NCBI GenBank assembly: GCA_001399805.1
Contig: LIHJ01000024.1
Span: forward strand, 1-5,536
DNA: 5,536 bases
DNA from: Candidatus Bathyarchaeota archaeon BA1
GTDB lineage: Archaea; Thermoproteota; Bathyarchaeia; Bathyarchaeales; Bathyarchaeaceae
Direction: 5' to 3'
The position numbers and the translations under genes were made by a program. The stretch's first letter is position 1. Each line of letters starts with the position of its first letter. The notes beneath the pieces are model-generated. The model saw only the letters and a program-made list of their open reading frames with translations, was not told where the DNA came from and did no database searches. This document shows, piece by piece, positions 1-4,376 of the stretch.

Positions 1-753
1 CTAGCCCAGAAGATGCCTGGCAACAGCCTAGGGGTCTATGGGGGCTTCTCGAGCCACATCCCCGTCCCAGCCGAAGATCTATGTGTGGTGGAAAGCCGTG
101 GCGACTTTCAGCTTGCTGAGCTGGCCGTCATAGCCGATGCCGTGACAACACCCTATCAGGCGTGTGTGAGGGCTGGGCTCAAGCCGGGGGATAATGTGGT
201 CGTCGTCGGCGTCACGGGCGGCGTCGGCAGTTATGTGGCCCAGATGGCCAAGGCCTTCGGCGCCAAGACCGTCATCGGCATTGCCCGCGACCCAGAGAAG
301 CTTAAAAGGGCCCTGAAATATGGCGCTGACTTCGTCATCAACTCCACAGGCAAGGATGCAGATGCTGTTCGTAACGAATTTCGGGAGCTGTGCAAGGCTA
401 ATGGCCTTCCTAGCCACTATGGTTGGGTGATCTTCGAGGTCACGGGAACAGCTCCAGGTCAGGCAATAGCGCTCAGCCTCTTATCCTTCATCGGTAAGTT
501 AATCTGGATCGGCTTCGGCACGCAGAAGAACGAGTACAGCCTCTCTAGGCTGATGGCCTTCGATGCTGAAATCATAGGCACATGGGGCTGTTTACCCAAG
601 TATTACCCCAAGGTGCTGGAGTGGGTCCTAAACAAGACCATCGAGATCAGGCCCTTCACCGAACTTCGGCCAATGAGCAAGATCAAAGAAGTCTTCGAAG
701 AGGCCCATTCTGGAAAATTGATGAAGAGGGTTGTTCTAACCCCTGACTTCTGA
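1..753 (+). CDS. had: 6-hydroxycyclohex-1-ene-1-carbonyl-CoA dehydrogenase-like alcohol dehydrogenase (5' truncated)
   Basis: The reading frame is already open at base 1, and 250 C-terminal residues are visible, so roughly the first 110 of a ~360-residue medium-chain dehydrogenase lie upstream. The visible part holds the end of the catalytic GroES-like domain (GGFSSHIPVP, visible residues 14-23), the hinge IADAVTTPYQA (44-54), the Rossmann glycine motif GVTGGVG (70-76), and the C-terminal blocks LMAFDAEIIGTWGC and MKRVVLTPDF. These blocks are what I remember as characteristic of Had, which oxidises 6-hydroxycyclohex-1-ene-1-carbonyl-CoA to the 6-oxo compound before ring opening in anaerobic benzoyl-CoA degradation. 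The position that normally carries the NAD-selecting Asp after the second Rossmann strand is Ala95, followed by Arg96, which hints at NADP use. The zinc-binding residues are outside the window. The gene is GC-rich compared with its neighbours. A general zinc alcohol dehydrogenase remains possible; the superfamily is certain, the substrate is inferred. Confidence 0.8.
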   Translation, partial: LAQKMPGNSLGVYGGFSSHIPVPAEDLCVVESRGDFQLAELAVIADAVTTPYQACVRAGLKPGDNVVVVGVTGGVGSYVAQMAKAFGAKTVIGIARDPEKLKRALKYGADFVINSTGKDADAVRNEFRELCKANGLPSHYGWVIFEVTGTAPGQAIALSLLSFIGKLIWIGFGTQKNEYSLSRLMAFDAEIIGTWGCLPKYYPKVLEWVLNKTIEIRPFTELRPMSKIKEVFEEAHSGKLMKRVVLTPDF

Positions 754-924
754 GCTACCAACCGCTGAAGCGTGTTGGCTTCCTGCTTCGACGACCACCT
801 GCGGGGTCTCCACAGGCTTGAATTCGGGCTACCCCATCCCTACCATGTCCGTCCAGCGATCCCCATTGGCTTTACGTAGTGCGGGGCTACTGGACGTGTT
901 ATGCACCACGACCTGATGCCTGCA
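736..924 (-). pseudogene. tnpB: C-terminal remnant of a TnpB (IS605 OrfB) protein
   Basis: On the minus strand the last 30 codons before the stop at 736-738 contain PEFKPVETPQ followed by VVVEAGSQHASAVGSS. The pattern 'E.KPVET...V.EAGS' near the C terminus is common in archaeal OrfB/TnpB proteins. An in-frame TAG at 829-831 interrupts it. Upstream in the same frame, a CRHQVVVHN..S..ALRKANGD stretch looks like a decayed zinc-finger/NAS region of TnpB. TnpB is an RNA-guided nuclease of about 400 residues, so only about 15% is left and the catalytic RuvC residues are absent. The terminal 18 bases overlap the 3' end of the Had gene on the other strand, which suggests that the original 3' end was lost and the frame now stops by chance. 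No function is expected. Confidence 0.5.
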
Positions 925-1010
925 GTAGACAAGAAATGATAGGAGAGGGAAAATATAAACGTTGACTCTCATCCACCCCTAAAGAATGTGGGATTTCCCG
1001 CTCACGATGC
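736..1010 (-). mobile_element. Degenerate, internally deleted IS200/IS605-type element
   Basis: The stretch between the Had gene and the nucleotidyltransferase contains no intact gene. On the minus strand it carries a TnpB-like C-terminal tail (736-924). Upstream of that tail, in the orientation of the element, lies a short imperfect hairpin, CCACCCCTAAAGAATGTGG (973-991), followed by GGGATTTCCCGCTC. A subterminal hairpin of this style, followed by a GGGATT..CGCTC-like stretch, is usual at the ends of IS200/IS605 elements. The order hairpin, then tnpB tail fits a left end followed by the last part of tnpB, with most of the transposon-encoded protein lost. The stem has decayed to four or five pairs, no TnpA gene is seen, and exact ends cannot be set. 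The call rests on pattern recognition. Confidence 0.45.
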
Positions 1011-1085
1011 TAAAAATGGCGATCAATAATATCAGCTTTGCTGGGTTAAGAAGAAAAGGATTAAACCAGAGAAATTATATCAAGG

Positions 1086-1991
1086 ATGCTTTGGAGCATG
1101 AAAGAGAGTATAGAAGCTTTAGTTAAGTCCCATTCGAGAAGATTCAAAAGCGATGGAGCTGTTTTTGCCTTTCAGATTGGCTCCTCCTTAAAAGAAGAAG
1201 ATTTCTTTGACAATTCAGATCTTGATTTTTTGGTTGTATATGATAAAAAGATAAGAAAAGGCTTTATTCTGAATCGTGGAAAGGGGATCGAAATAAATAT
1301 AATGAGGAGAAGTAGAGAACGATTTTTAAAGCTATTAGAAGACGGCAACCCTGTTGACCTTATAGCATTGAGGTTTGGAAAAGTTTTACTCGACGATGGT
1401 TTTGTTGAAGGGCTGAGGAAAAAGGAATATGAGCCAACGCAAAGGACTATGGAGCAATGGATGCATACTGCCAGTCTCAATCTCTCTTCCGTTACGAGCA
1501 ATTATTCATTGCCAGCATGCATGTGCTGCTATTTTAGGGAGTTGCATCATTCAGCTAGGGATTTCTCAAGAGCAATGATCGTAAAAGAGAAAAATGACTT
1601 GGTGGAGGGCGATGCCGCAGTTTTAGGGAGATTGGAATCCCTTTATCCGGAGTTGGTGGATGGTTATAGGCTCATACTTGATGGTAGGAGGAATTATCAA
1701 AAATTTGAATCCAAATATGTAAAGACTGTGAAAATTGAGGAAAATGAGCTGGGAAGGTATCTGCTTGCTGGGGAAGAATTTGCTAGAAAGGCGTATAAAG
1801 TTGTTTTGGGTTTAAGCTTACCTAGAGTTAATGATTTGATCTCCGATTTAGAGAGAAAATACATAATTGATCATTATCATGGTTTTTGGCTTTCGTCTGA
1901 AAGGAAAGAAATTATTGTAGGTCTTGTGTTAGAAGGGGATAGGCTGAAGTATTTTACTTATGACCTGGGAATTGGAGAATGGAAAGATTGA
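1086..1991 (+). CDS. Nucleotidyltransferase-fold (Pol beta/MNT-like) protein, 301 aa
   Basis: The N-terminal part matches the minimal nucleotidyltransferase fold. IGSS at residues 31-34 and SDLDFLVVYD at 44-53 supply the G-S and D-x-D metal-binding motifs (Asp45, Asp47). The usual third carboxylate on the next strand appears as Glu69 in GIEINIM rather than Asp. GNPVDLIALRFGKVLLDDGF (87-106) is the linker typical of MNT-like proteins. Residues ~115-235 look helical and include a Cys/His-rich patch (Cys145, 147, 148; His154, His155). The last ~60 residues look like a separate small alpha/beta tail. Such proteins transfer a nucleotide to a protein, RNA or small molecule; the substrate cannot be told. 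The first ATG at 1086 has AAGG directly before it, and a second ATG at 1098 (Met5) has GGAG close by, so four residues are uncertain. The gene is very AT-rich, stands alone, and ends before a T-rich stretch. Confidence 0.75.
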   Translation: MLWSMKESIEALVKSHSRRFKSDGAVFAFQIGSSLKEEDFFDNSDLDFLVVYDKKIRKGFILNRGKGIEINIMRRSRERFLKLLEDGNPVDLIALRFGKVLLDDGFVEGLRKKEYEPTQRTMEQWMHTASLNLSSVTSNYSLPACMCCYFRELHHSARDFSRAMIVKEKNDLVEGDAAVLGRLESLYPELVDGYRLILDGRRNYQKFESKYVKTVKIEENELGRYLLAGEEFARKAYKVVLGLSLPRVNDLISDLERKYIIDHYHGFWLSSERKEIIVGLVLEGDRLKYFTYDLGIGEWKD

Positions 1992-2056
1992 TCTTCTTTC
2001 CTTTACAATTTCTTGATTCCATGGATCTTTCCATATTTGATAAAACGTCCGCATAA

Positions 2057-2064
2057 AATATGTT
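2057..2064 (+). repeat. Left target-site duplication AATATGTT
   Basis: AATATGTT occurs here and again at 3368-3375 in the same orientation, each copy directly outside one arm of the 29-bp inverted repeat. If the next base is counted, the shared word is the 9-mer AATATGTTT. In that case one non-duplicated base (G3367) lies between repeat and arm on the right side. This arrangement is what transposition with a staggered cut leaves behind. Confidence 0.65.
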
Positions 2065-2065
2065 T

Positions 2066-2094
2066 AGTTGACCTTAAATGTCAGTTCTAATTAT
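2066..2094 (+). repeat. Left terminal inverted repeat (29 bp)
   Basis: This arm begins AGTTGACCTTAAATGTCA and ends TAATTAT. It matches the reverse complement of 3338-3366 at 26 of 29 positions, and all three differences are transitions. Its core TGAC-N7-GTCA is itself nearly palindromic, a layout often seen in binding sites for dimeric proteins. Confidence 0.7.
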
Positions 2095-2118
2095 GTACGT
2101 TTCTGATCTTCCTTAAGC

Positions 2119-2322
2119 CTACGGTTTAATAGAGTAAGACCAAACTGCAATGAAGACCACGAGTAATATGACAACAACTAAGCCAGCTACGACCTCTGGA
2201 GTTACCATGCCGACGTACATCGTGTAGATTCCGAAACCAGCCACTAAACACGTCCAGAAAGCCTCTTCAAGCGGGAAAGGCTCCTCTCTGATTTTTCCCT
2301 TCAATTCTTTAATGTGGTGCAT
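2119..2322 (-). CDS. Small membrane protein with two transmembrane segments, 67 aa
   Basis: I do not recognise the family. The 67-residue product has a charged N-terminal tail (residues 1-19, with Lys and Glu clusters) and two hydrophobic segments, about 21-40 (AFWTCLVAGFGIYTMYVGMV) and 43-63, joined by a tight TPE turn. This suggests a helical hairpin in the cytoplasmic membrane with both ends on the same side. I chose the ATG at 2322 over the upstream TTG at 2334 because GAGGT lies just before it and it starts one base after the stop of the preceding gene, which indicates translational coupling. It is the last gene of the three-gene operon in the inverted-repeat element, and a two-helix partner for the preceding two-helix protein is plausible. 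Nothing in it suggests an enzyme. Confidence 0.6.
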   Translation of the reverse strand: MHHIKELKGKIREEPFPLEEAFWTCLVAGFGIYTMYVGMVTPEVVAGLVVVILLVVFIAVWSYSIKP

Positions 2323-2323
2323 C

Positions 2324-2617
2324 TTACCTCGCAATCACAAACAATAAGAGTGCTATGAGGCATGCCGCGGAAAGAAAGCTACCTAAAGTTAATGAAAAGA
2401 ATCCAGTTACCGTAGAGAATACGCATATAAAACTTAAAAGAGAAAGGACCCCAATTAATCCCTCATAAAACTCTTTTGGAGACCTTTTCCTCTTAATTAA
2501 TTCCTCTAACTCGGATATCCTTTCATTTAGGTGTGGCAATTCATTTTCACGCAGAACTTTAAGTTCAACCTCTAATTTTCTGATTCTACTTCTGAGATTC
2601 TCCTCAATAACCCTCAT
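2324..2617 (-). CDS. Coiled-coil protein with two C-terminal membrane segments, ~97 aa
   Basis: I do not recognise the family. Residues ~1-45 are strongly charged, with heptad-like leucines and isoleucines (IRKLEVELKVLRENELPHLN, then a Leu/Ile-rich stretch to Arg45), so a coiled coil is likely. Residues ~53-71 and ~76-95 are hydrophobic and would form two membrane helices, ending in FVIAR. The protein is therefore probably a membrane-anchored oligomer with its coiled coil in the cytoplasm. The frame extends to an ATG at 2644 that overlaps the preceding gene by 17 bases. I prefer the ATG at 2617, ten bases after that gene's stop, because AAGGGA lies 6-11 bases upstream. It is the middle gene of the operon: its stop is separated by one base from the start of the next gene. 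Confidence 0.6.
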   Translation of the reverse strand: MRVIEENLRSRIRKLEVELKVLRENELPHLNERISELEELIKRKRSPKEFYEGLIGVLSLLSFICVFSTVTGFFSLTLGSFLSAACLIALLLFVIAR

Positions 2618-2627
2618 GAATCTTCCC

Positions 2628-3050
2628 TTAAAGGGTATACTCATTTACTCTTATAAGAAACTTTCTGAGCTTTTCTTGATTATTAAGCTTTGCAGAGGCA
2701 CCAAGCGCTGCAAGAGGTCCCCAGTAGAAGTATGCAATAACGTATTTTTCTCCTTTCTCTTCTTCAATCCCCTCACTTATCATAGTGACCTTGCTCAAGG
2801 GAACTGTATGATAAAGGGAGATACTGCCTGCCTTAACTTCATAGCCAAATAATGCCTTCTCCGTTAATATGCAAAGGTCCATCAATGTCCCCTCAAAATG
2901 CTCCGAAGGAACTTCTGTAGTCACGTAATAGTCTATTACCTTTAAATCGCCGATTAACTCTTGAATTTCCTTACTGGCCACTTCAAAATTAAAGTCTATC
3001 TTTTCGCAAGCCTCTTTTAACTCAGAGAGGAGCGATCTTACTTTTTCCAT
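2628..3050 (-). CDS. Hypothetical protein, possible PH-like domain, 140 aa
   Basis: This is the first gene of the three-gene operon. Residues ~1-50 look helical (SLLSELKEACEKIDFNFEVA onward). Residues ~60-138 follow the pattern LCILTEKALFGYEVKAG..LYHTVPLSKVTMISEGI, then strand-rich sequence and a closing helix NNQEKLRKFLIRVNEY. 'Becomes-active strand, then PLSKV' followed by a final helix resembles bacterial PH-like (bPH) domains, which are small membrane- or protein-binding modules. That is a resemblance in pattern only, not a confirmed family. There is no signal peptide and no membrane segment, so it is probably cytoplasmic and could dock on the two membrane proteins encoded next. I chose the ATG at 3050 because AGGA lies 7-10 bases upstream and a TATA-like box lies about 38 bases upstream. 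A TTG at 3095 would add 15 residues rich in Lys, Ser and Gln. Confidence 0.6.
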   Translation of the reverse strand: MEKVRSLLSELKEACEKIDFNFEVASKEIQELIGDLKVIDYYVTTEVPSEHFEGTLMDLCILTEKALFGYEVKAGSISLYHTVPLSKVTMISEGIEEEKGEKYVIAYFYWGPLAALGASAKLNNQEKLRKFLIRVNEYTL

Positions 3051-3085
3051 TTTGAAATCCTGCAATTTTGCGCCTTTACAAGAAG

Positions 3086-3091
3086 ATATAG
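3086..3091 (-). promoter_or_regulatory. TATA-like box of the three-gene operon
   Basis: CTATAT on the minus strand lies about 38 bases before the ATG at 3050. With the usual archaeal spacing, transcription would start around 3062, leaving a ~12-base leader that contains AGGA at 3058-3061. No clear purine-rich TFB element was identified. Confidence 0.4.
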
Positions 3092-3120
3092 TCAAGTTTT
3101 CTAATAAAAGGATGCGGTTA

Positions 3121-3138
3121 CCCCCTTACAAGAGGGGG
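3121..3138. other. GC hairpin CCCCCT-TACAAG-AGGGGG
   Basis: A perfect six-base-pair stem with a six-base loop sits in otherwise AT-rich sequence, inside the inverted-repeat element and just upstream of its operon. It is not followed by a T run on either strand, so it is not a simple terminator. It could be a protein-binding site, a DNA hairpin or the edge of an older insertion. The rest of 3096-3438 holds the peptide fragment at 3171-3272 and the right end of the element, and I see nothing else in it. Confidence 0.35.
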
Positions 3139-3170
3139 CAAGTGCTAATTAACTACATTCATCATTTTCC

Positions 3171-3272
3171 TCATAAGCCATCTGCCTTCCCCCATAAGTT
3201 GGAATCGTATCCTTTATTTGAGAACTCGATAATTTCTTCACTTGTCACTATCTTGCTTTCATAATATACAAC
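3171..3272 (-). pseudogene. Short coding-like fragment, 33 residues without a start codon
   Basis: Between an upstream TGA (3273-3275) and a TGA at 3171-3173, the minus strand reads VVYYESKIVTSEEI, then IEFSNKGYDSNLWGKADGL. The composition looks like real protein, and an ATG in a neighbouring frame (MKAR-stop) could be its original start after a frameshift. 'SEE...NKGY' recalls the N-terminal part of archaeal tRNA-splicing endonucleases, but the match is too short to rely on. It may be a relic of a gene disrupted during assembly of the element. Confidence 0.2.
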
Positions 3273-3337
3273 TCAAGCCAGAGCTAAAACCCTACAAACT
3301 TAAGTAATACTTCAAGGGAGCAAGAGGATCGCATTCA

Positions 3338-3366
3338 ATAATTAAAATTGACATTTAAGGTTAACT
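3338..3366 (-). repeat. Right terminal inverted repeat (29 bp)
   Basis: On the plus strand this arm reads ATAATTAAAATTGACATTTA and ends AAGGTTAACT. It is the reverse complement of 2066-2094 except at three positions, all transitions. Both arms point inward, toward the cargo genes. Confidence 0.7.
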
Positions 3367-3367
3367 G

Positions 3368-3375
3368 AATATGTT
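3368..3375 (+). repeat. Right target-site duplication AATATGTT
   Basis: This is the second copy of the 8-bp direct repeat found at 2057-2064, one base outside the right inverted repeat. An intact ancestral site would have read about ATAAAATATGTTTTTGC. Confidence 0.65.
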
Positions 3376-3438
3376 TTTGCAGTTAGGCAAGATTAGGATT
3401 GGCTATCAACGGCTTCCTTTTAAAAAGGAGTTAAAACG

Positions 3439-3887
3439 TTAGGTTCTGTTGAAATCAGGGGCGTTGATGCTTCGGTGATGAGTTTGTTTTGTCCGTTTGG
3501 ATAGCCTTTCAACAATTTCTGTGTATTCTTTGACTTTTTCAATTTCTAACTCTTCCATTTCCAACCATCCTTCGTAAAATCCTATGCTGTGGAGGTGGTA
3601 GGCTCTGGATCCAAATCTATCACTTAAACCAAGTTGTTTGGCTTCTGGCACCTTTTTTCAAGCTCAACCAGTCCCTTTCTTCTTCCATCACCACTTTTAG
3701 GCCTCTCAAATCCATAGGACATCAAAAGGTGGTCTGTGGCTAAAACGGTAGCCAACCAAGCCTTTTCACATGCATCCCTAAAGAGCACCCTCTCTTTAGT
3801 CTCTATATGCCTTTGAAATTCCCGTTCTGCCTCTTCAAGTGCTTTATGAGCCTCTTCAAGAAGAGACAAGCTTACCACTACCTCCAT
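3439..3887 (-). pseudogene. PaREP1/HEPN-like protein split by a frameshift at an A6 run
   Basis: Two overlapping minus-strand frames make one protein. The first (3887-3624) gives MEVVVSLSLLEEAHKALEEA through RDACEKAWLATVLATDHLL to GLVELEK. The second (GTG at 3651 to 3439) continues with PEAKQLGLSDRFGSRAYHLH, then SIGFYEGWLEMEELEIEKVK. Together, with one extra A in the run at 3653-3658, they give about 149 residues, mostly helices. The amphipathic start, the 'ACEKAWLA' helix and the late 'RAYHLH..GFYEGWL' block fit the PaREP1/HEPN-type fold, and R-A-Y-H-L-H satisfies the RX4H pattern of HEPN ribonucleases. The break may be a sequencing error, true decay, or -1 slippage on GAA AAA AGG. The last ~15 residues (ending NAPDFNRT) may come from an inserted IS end. 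The ATG at 3887 is followed immediately by GGAGGT, so a TTG at 3869 is an alternative start. Confidence 0.6.
3442..3454 (+). repeat. Possible IS6-family terminus relic
   Basis: GGTTCTGTTGAAA closely resembles the conserved outer tip of IS6-family inverted repeats (GGTTCTGTTGCAAA as I recall it). It lies over the 3' end of the HEPN-like frame, whose last residues NRT are simply the repeat read backwards. No partner repeat or IS6 transposase is in the window, so this would be a solitary relic, and chance cannot be excluded. Confidence 0.25.
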
Positions 3888-3895
3888 ATTTTATA
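3888..3895 (-). promoter_or_regulatory. TATA-like box before the HEPN-like gene
   Basis: TATAAAAT on the minus strand directly precedes the ATG at 3887. The usual archaeal spacing of about 26 bases would start transcription near 3867, at the in-frame TTG (codon 7), rather than upstream of the ATG. That favours a short or leaderless TTG start, or an unrelated AT stretch. Confidence 0.3.
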
Positions 3896-4055
3896 CCTTG
3901 TTGCTATTCAAGATTTTCATTGGGAAGTAAACACTTAATCATTCATTTCGGTCTAGGTTCAGGGTAATGCTGGAGTTTTCACTTCCAAACCCATTTTTGC
4001 TCAAATGAAGTTGCAATGAATGCATCATGAAACCTTTGAAGTGAAGCATCATAAT

Positions 4056-4066
4056 CCTTATATTTT
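4056..4066 (+). promoter_or_regulatory. TATA-like box of the MoaD/zinc-ribbon operon
   Basis: CTTATATTTTT lies 29-39 bases before the ATG at 4095, which would place the transcription start at about 4086-4090. GAGGGGTGAGGG follows at 4068-4079. It is an excellent Shine-Dalgarno match but sits upstream of the predicted transcription start and is better spaced for the out-of-frame ATG at 4085. The intergenic region 3888-4094 holds this and the divergent promoter only. Confidence 0.4.
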
Positions 4067-4094
4067 TGAGGGGTGAGGGTTTTCATGAAGTTTT

Positions 4095-4376
4095 ATGACA
4101 GCGTATGTGAAGGTTTTGTTGCACGCAGCCTTCAGGGAGATCGCTGGTGAGAGAGAAATTTTAGAGGAGGTTGGCTCGGGCTCTACCCTCAAAGACATTT
4201 TAGGTAGGTTGGGGAAACGATATGGGAAGGATTTTAACGAGATAATTGATTCGGAAACGGGGGAGATAAGCTCAGAAGTCCTCGTGATGGTGAATGGGAA
4301 AAGTGTTAGGAGGACGGACATCGAACTGAGGGATAAGGACACTCTGATGATCACTGTTCCTGTGGGCGGAGGCTGA
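4095..4376 (+). CDS. MoaD/ThiS-family sulfur-carrier protein, 93 aa
   Basis: A ubiquitin-like sulfur carrier. It begins with the beta strand YVKVLLHAAFREIAGERE (residues 4-21), typical of MoaD-like proteins. The middle helix SGSTLKDILGRLGKRYG carries the usual 'S-L-x-x-L' spacing, and then comes VLVMVNGKSV. The C terminus is LRDKDTLMITVPVGGG, ending in the di-glycine that is adenylated and thiocarboxylated by a MoeB/ThiF-type E1 enzyme. In molybdenum/tungsten cofactor synthesis the thiocarboxylate gives its sulfur to the dithiolene of molybdopterin; archaeal relatives also act as SAMPs in tRNA thiolation or protein tagging. At 93 residues it is a little longer than bacterial MoaD (~80), as is common in archaea. 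The stop touches the ATG of the zinc-ribbon gene, so the two form an operon. Which sulfur pathway it serves cannot be settled here. Confidence 0.85.
   Translation: MTAYVKVLLHAAFREIAGEREILEEVGSGSTLKDILGRLGKRYGKDFNEIIDSETGEISSEVLVMVNGKSVRRTDIELRDKDTLMITVPVGGG

Larger units (their letters stand above)
2065..3367. mobile_element. Transposon-like element with 29-bp inverted repeats and cargo operon, no transposase
   Basis: About 1.3 kb is bounded by a 29-bp inverted repeat (26 of 29 positions identical) and flanked by an 8-bp direct repeat, AATATGTT. Inside are three small co-directional minus-strand genes (2119-3050), a 240-base non-coding stretch with a 6-bp hairpin, and a short peptide fragment. 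No transposase, integrase or recombinase is recognisable, so the unit would be non-autonomous and mobilised in trans by an enzyme recognising the repeats. Eight- or nine-base duplications are made by several DDE transposase families, including IS6, IS66, IS256 and ISL3; the repeat sequence itself I do not recognise. The left arm lies between two convergent genes, where an operator would be unexpected, which argues against a regulatory reading. The arms, duplication and spacing are seen directly; mobility is inferred. Confidence 0.6.

Noticed and set aside
79..417. 112-residue minus-strand open frame inside the Had gene
   Set aside because: It lies opposite a well-supported dehydrogenase with clear Rossmann motifs. 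The frame is open only because of GC-rich codon use and has no family features.
1172..1501. 109-residue minus-strand open frame inside the nucleotidyltransferase gene
   Set aside because: Its composition is Ser/Lys/Leu-rich noise opposite the G-S and D-x-D motifs of the real gene.
2616..3264. Plus-strand open frames of 78 and 70 residues (2616-2852 and 3052-3264)
   Set aside because: The first is antisense to the PH-like gene. The second spans its promoter, the GC hairpin and the peptide fragment, has no ribosome-binding site and shows no domain pattern.
3415..3430. AT palindrome CCTTTTAAAAAGG as a terminator or operator
   Set aside because: It is short, almost only A and T, and has no suitable gene end or promoter at the right distance.
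1086..3887. A MNT/HEPN toxin-antitoxin pair formed by the nucleotidyltransferase and the HEPN-like gene
   Set aside because: The two genes are 1.4 kb apart, in opposite orientation and separated by an inserted element. The nucleotidyltransferase is twice the length of MNT antitoxins, and the HEPN-like gene is PaREP1-like and broken.
4058..4354. 98-residue minus-strand open frame opposite the MoaD-like gene
   Set aside because: It is a Ser/Leu-rich shadow of a confidently identified gene.
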